5,950 bases of DNA from an uncultured Variovorax sp. (GTDB lineage: Bacteria; Pseudomonadota; Gammaproteobacteria; Burkholderiales; Burkholderiaceae): the NCBI GenBank assembly GCA_946478645.1, contig CAMLCW010000326.1:1-5950 (forward strand). The letters are read 5' to 3'. The notes beneath the pieces are model-generated. The model was not told where the DNA came from and did not search any database. It saw only the letters and a program-made list of their open reading frames with translations. Each line of letters begins with the position of its first letter. Within the stretch, counting starts at the first letter, position 1. Both the position numbers and the translations under genes were made by a program. This document shows, in pieces, positions 5,035 to 5,950 of the stretch.

Positions 5035-5950
<916 letters not shown>

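Overview
The window is a high-GC stretch of bacterial chromosome. Protein sequence and gene style suggest a betaproteobacterium of the order Burkholderiales, possibly Comamonadaceae or a Variovorax-like organism. That assignment rests on recognising the families and was not tested by a search. No rRNA, tRNA, CRISPR array, insertion sequence or phage gene is visible. No stretch longer than about 210 bases lacks a gene.

Layout from left to right. (1) Positions 1-411, plus strand: the C-terminal third of a FecCD/BtuC-type permease of an iron-siderophore, haem or cobalamin ABC importer, cut by the window edge. (2) Positions 425-3648, minus strand: a two-gene unit read right to left. The first gene is a family-4 glycosyltransferase (2575-3648). 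Only two bases later comes a glycogen-debranching / amylo-alpha-1,6-glucosidase-type glycoside hydrolase (425-2572). The pair runs tail-to-tail into the permease with a 13-base gap. (3) Positions 3649-3854: a 206-base divergent control region with a candidate sigma-70 promoter in each direction and a perfect 8-bp inverted repeat around one -35 element. (4) Positions 3855-4514, plus strand: an uncharacterised soluble 219-residue protein with a strong ribosome binding site. (5) Positions 4515-4686: the groES control region. It holds an AT-rich palindrome, a good match to a heat-shock sigma-32 promoter, and a roughly 100-base leader with three predicted hairpins. (6) Positions 4687-5010 groES and 5059-5950 groEL, the chaperonin operon; groEL runs off the right edge after 297 codons.

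The groES/groEL products are clearly functional chaperonins by motif. GroES carries a 12-residue C-terminal tail, and both proteins look somewhat unlike the usual primary betaproteobacterial copies, so this may be a second groESL locus. The most interesting item is the groES leader. Its last hairpin covers the Shine-Dalgarno with a U-rich strand in the fourU manner known from RNA thermometers. It sits behind a sigma-32-type promoter, so heat control could act at both transcription and translation. The glycosyltransferase and debranching-type enzyme look translationally coupled and probably make and trim the same unidentified glucan or glycoside.
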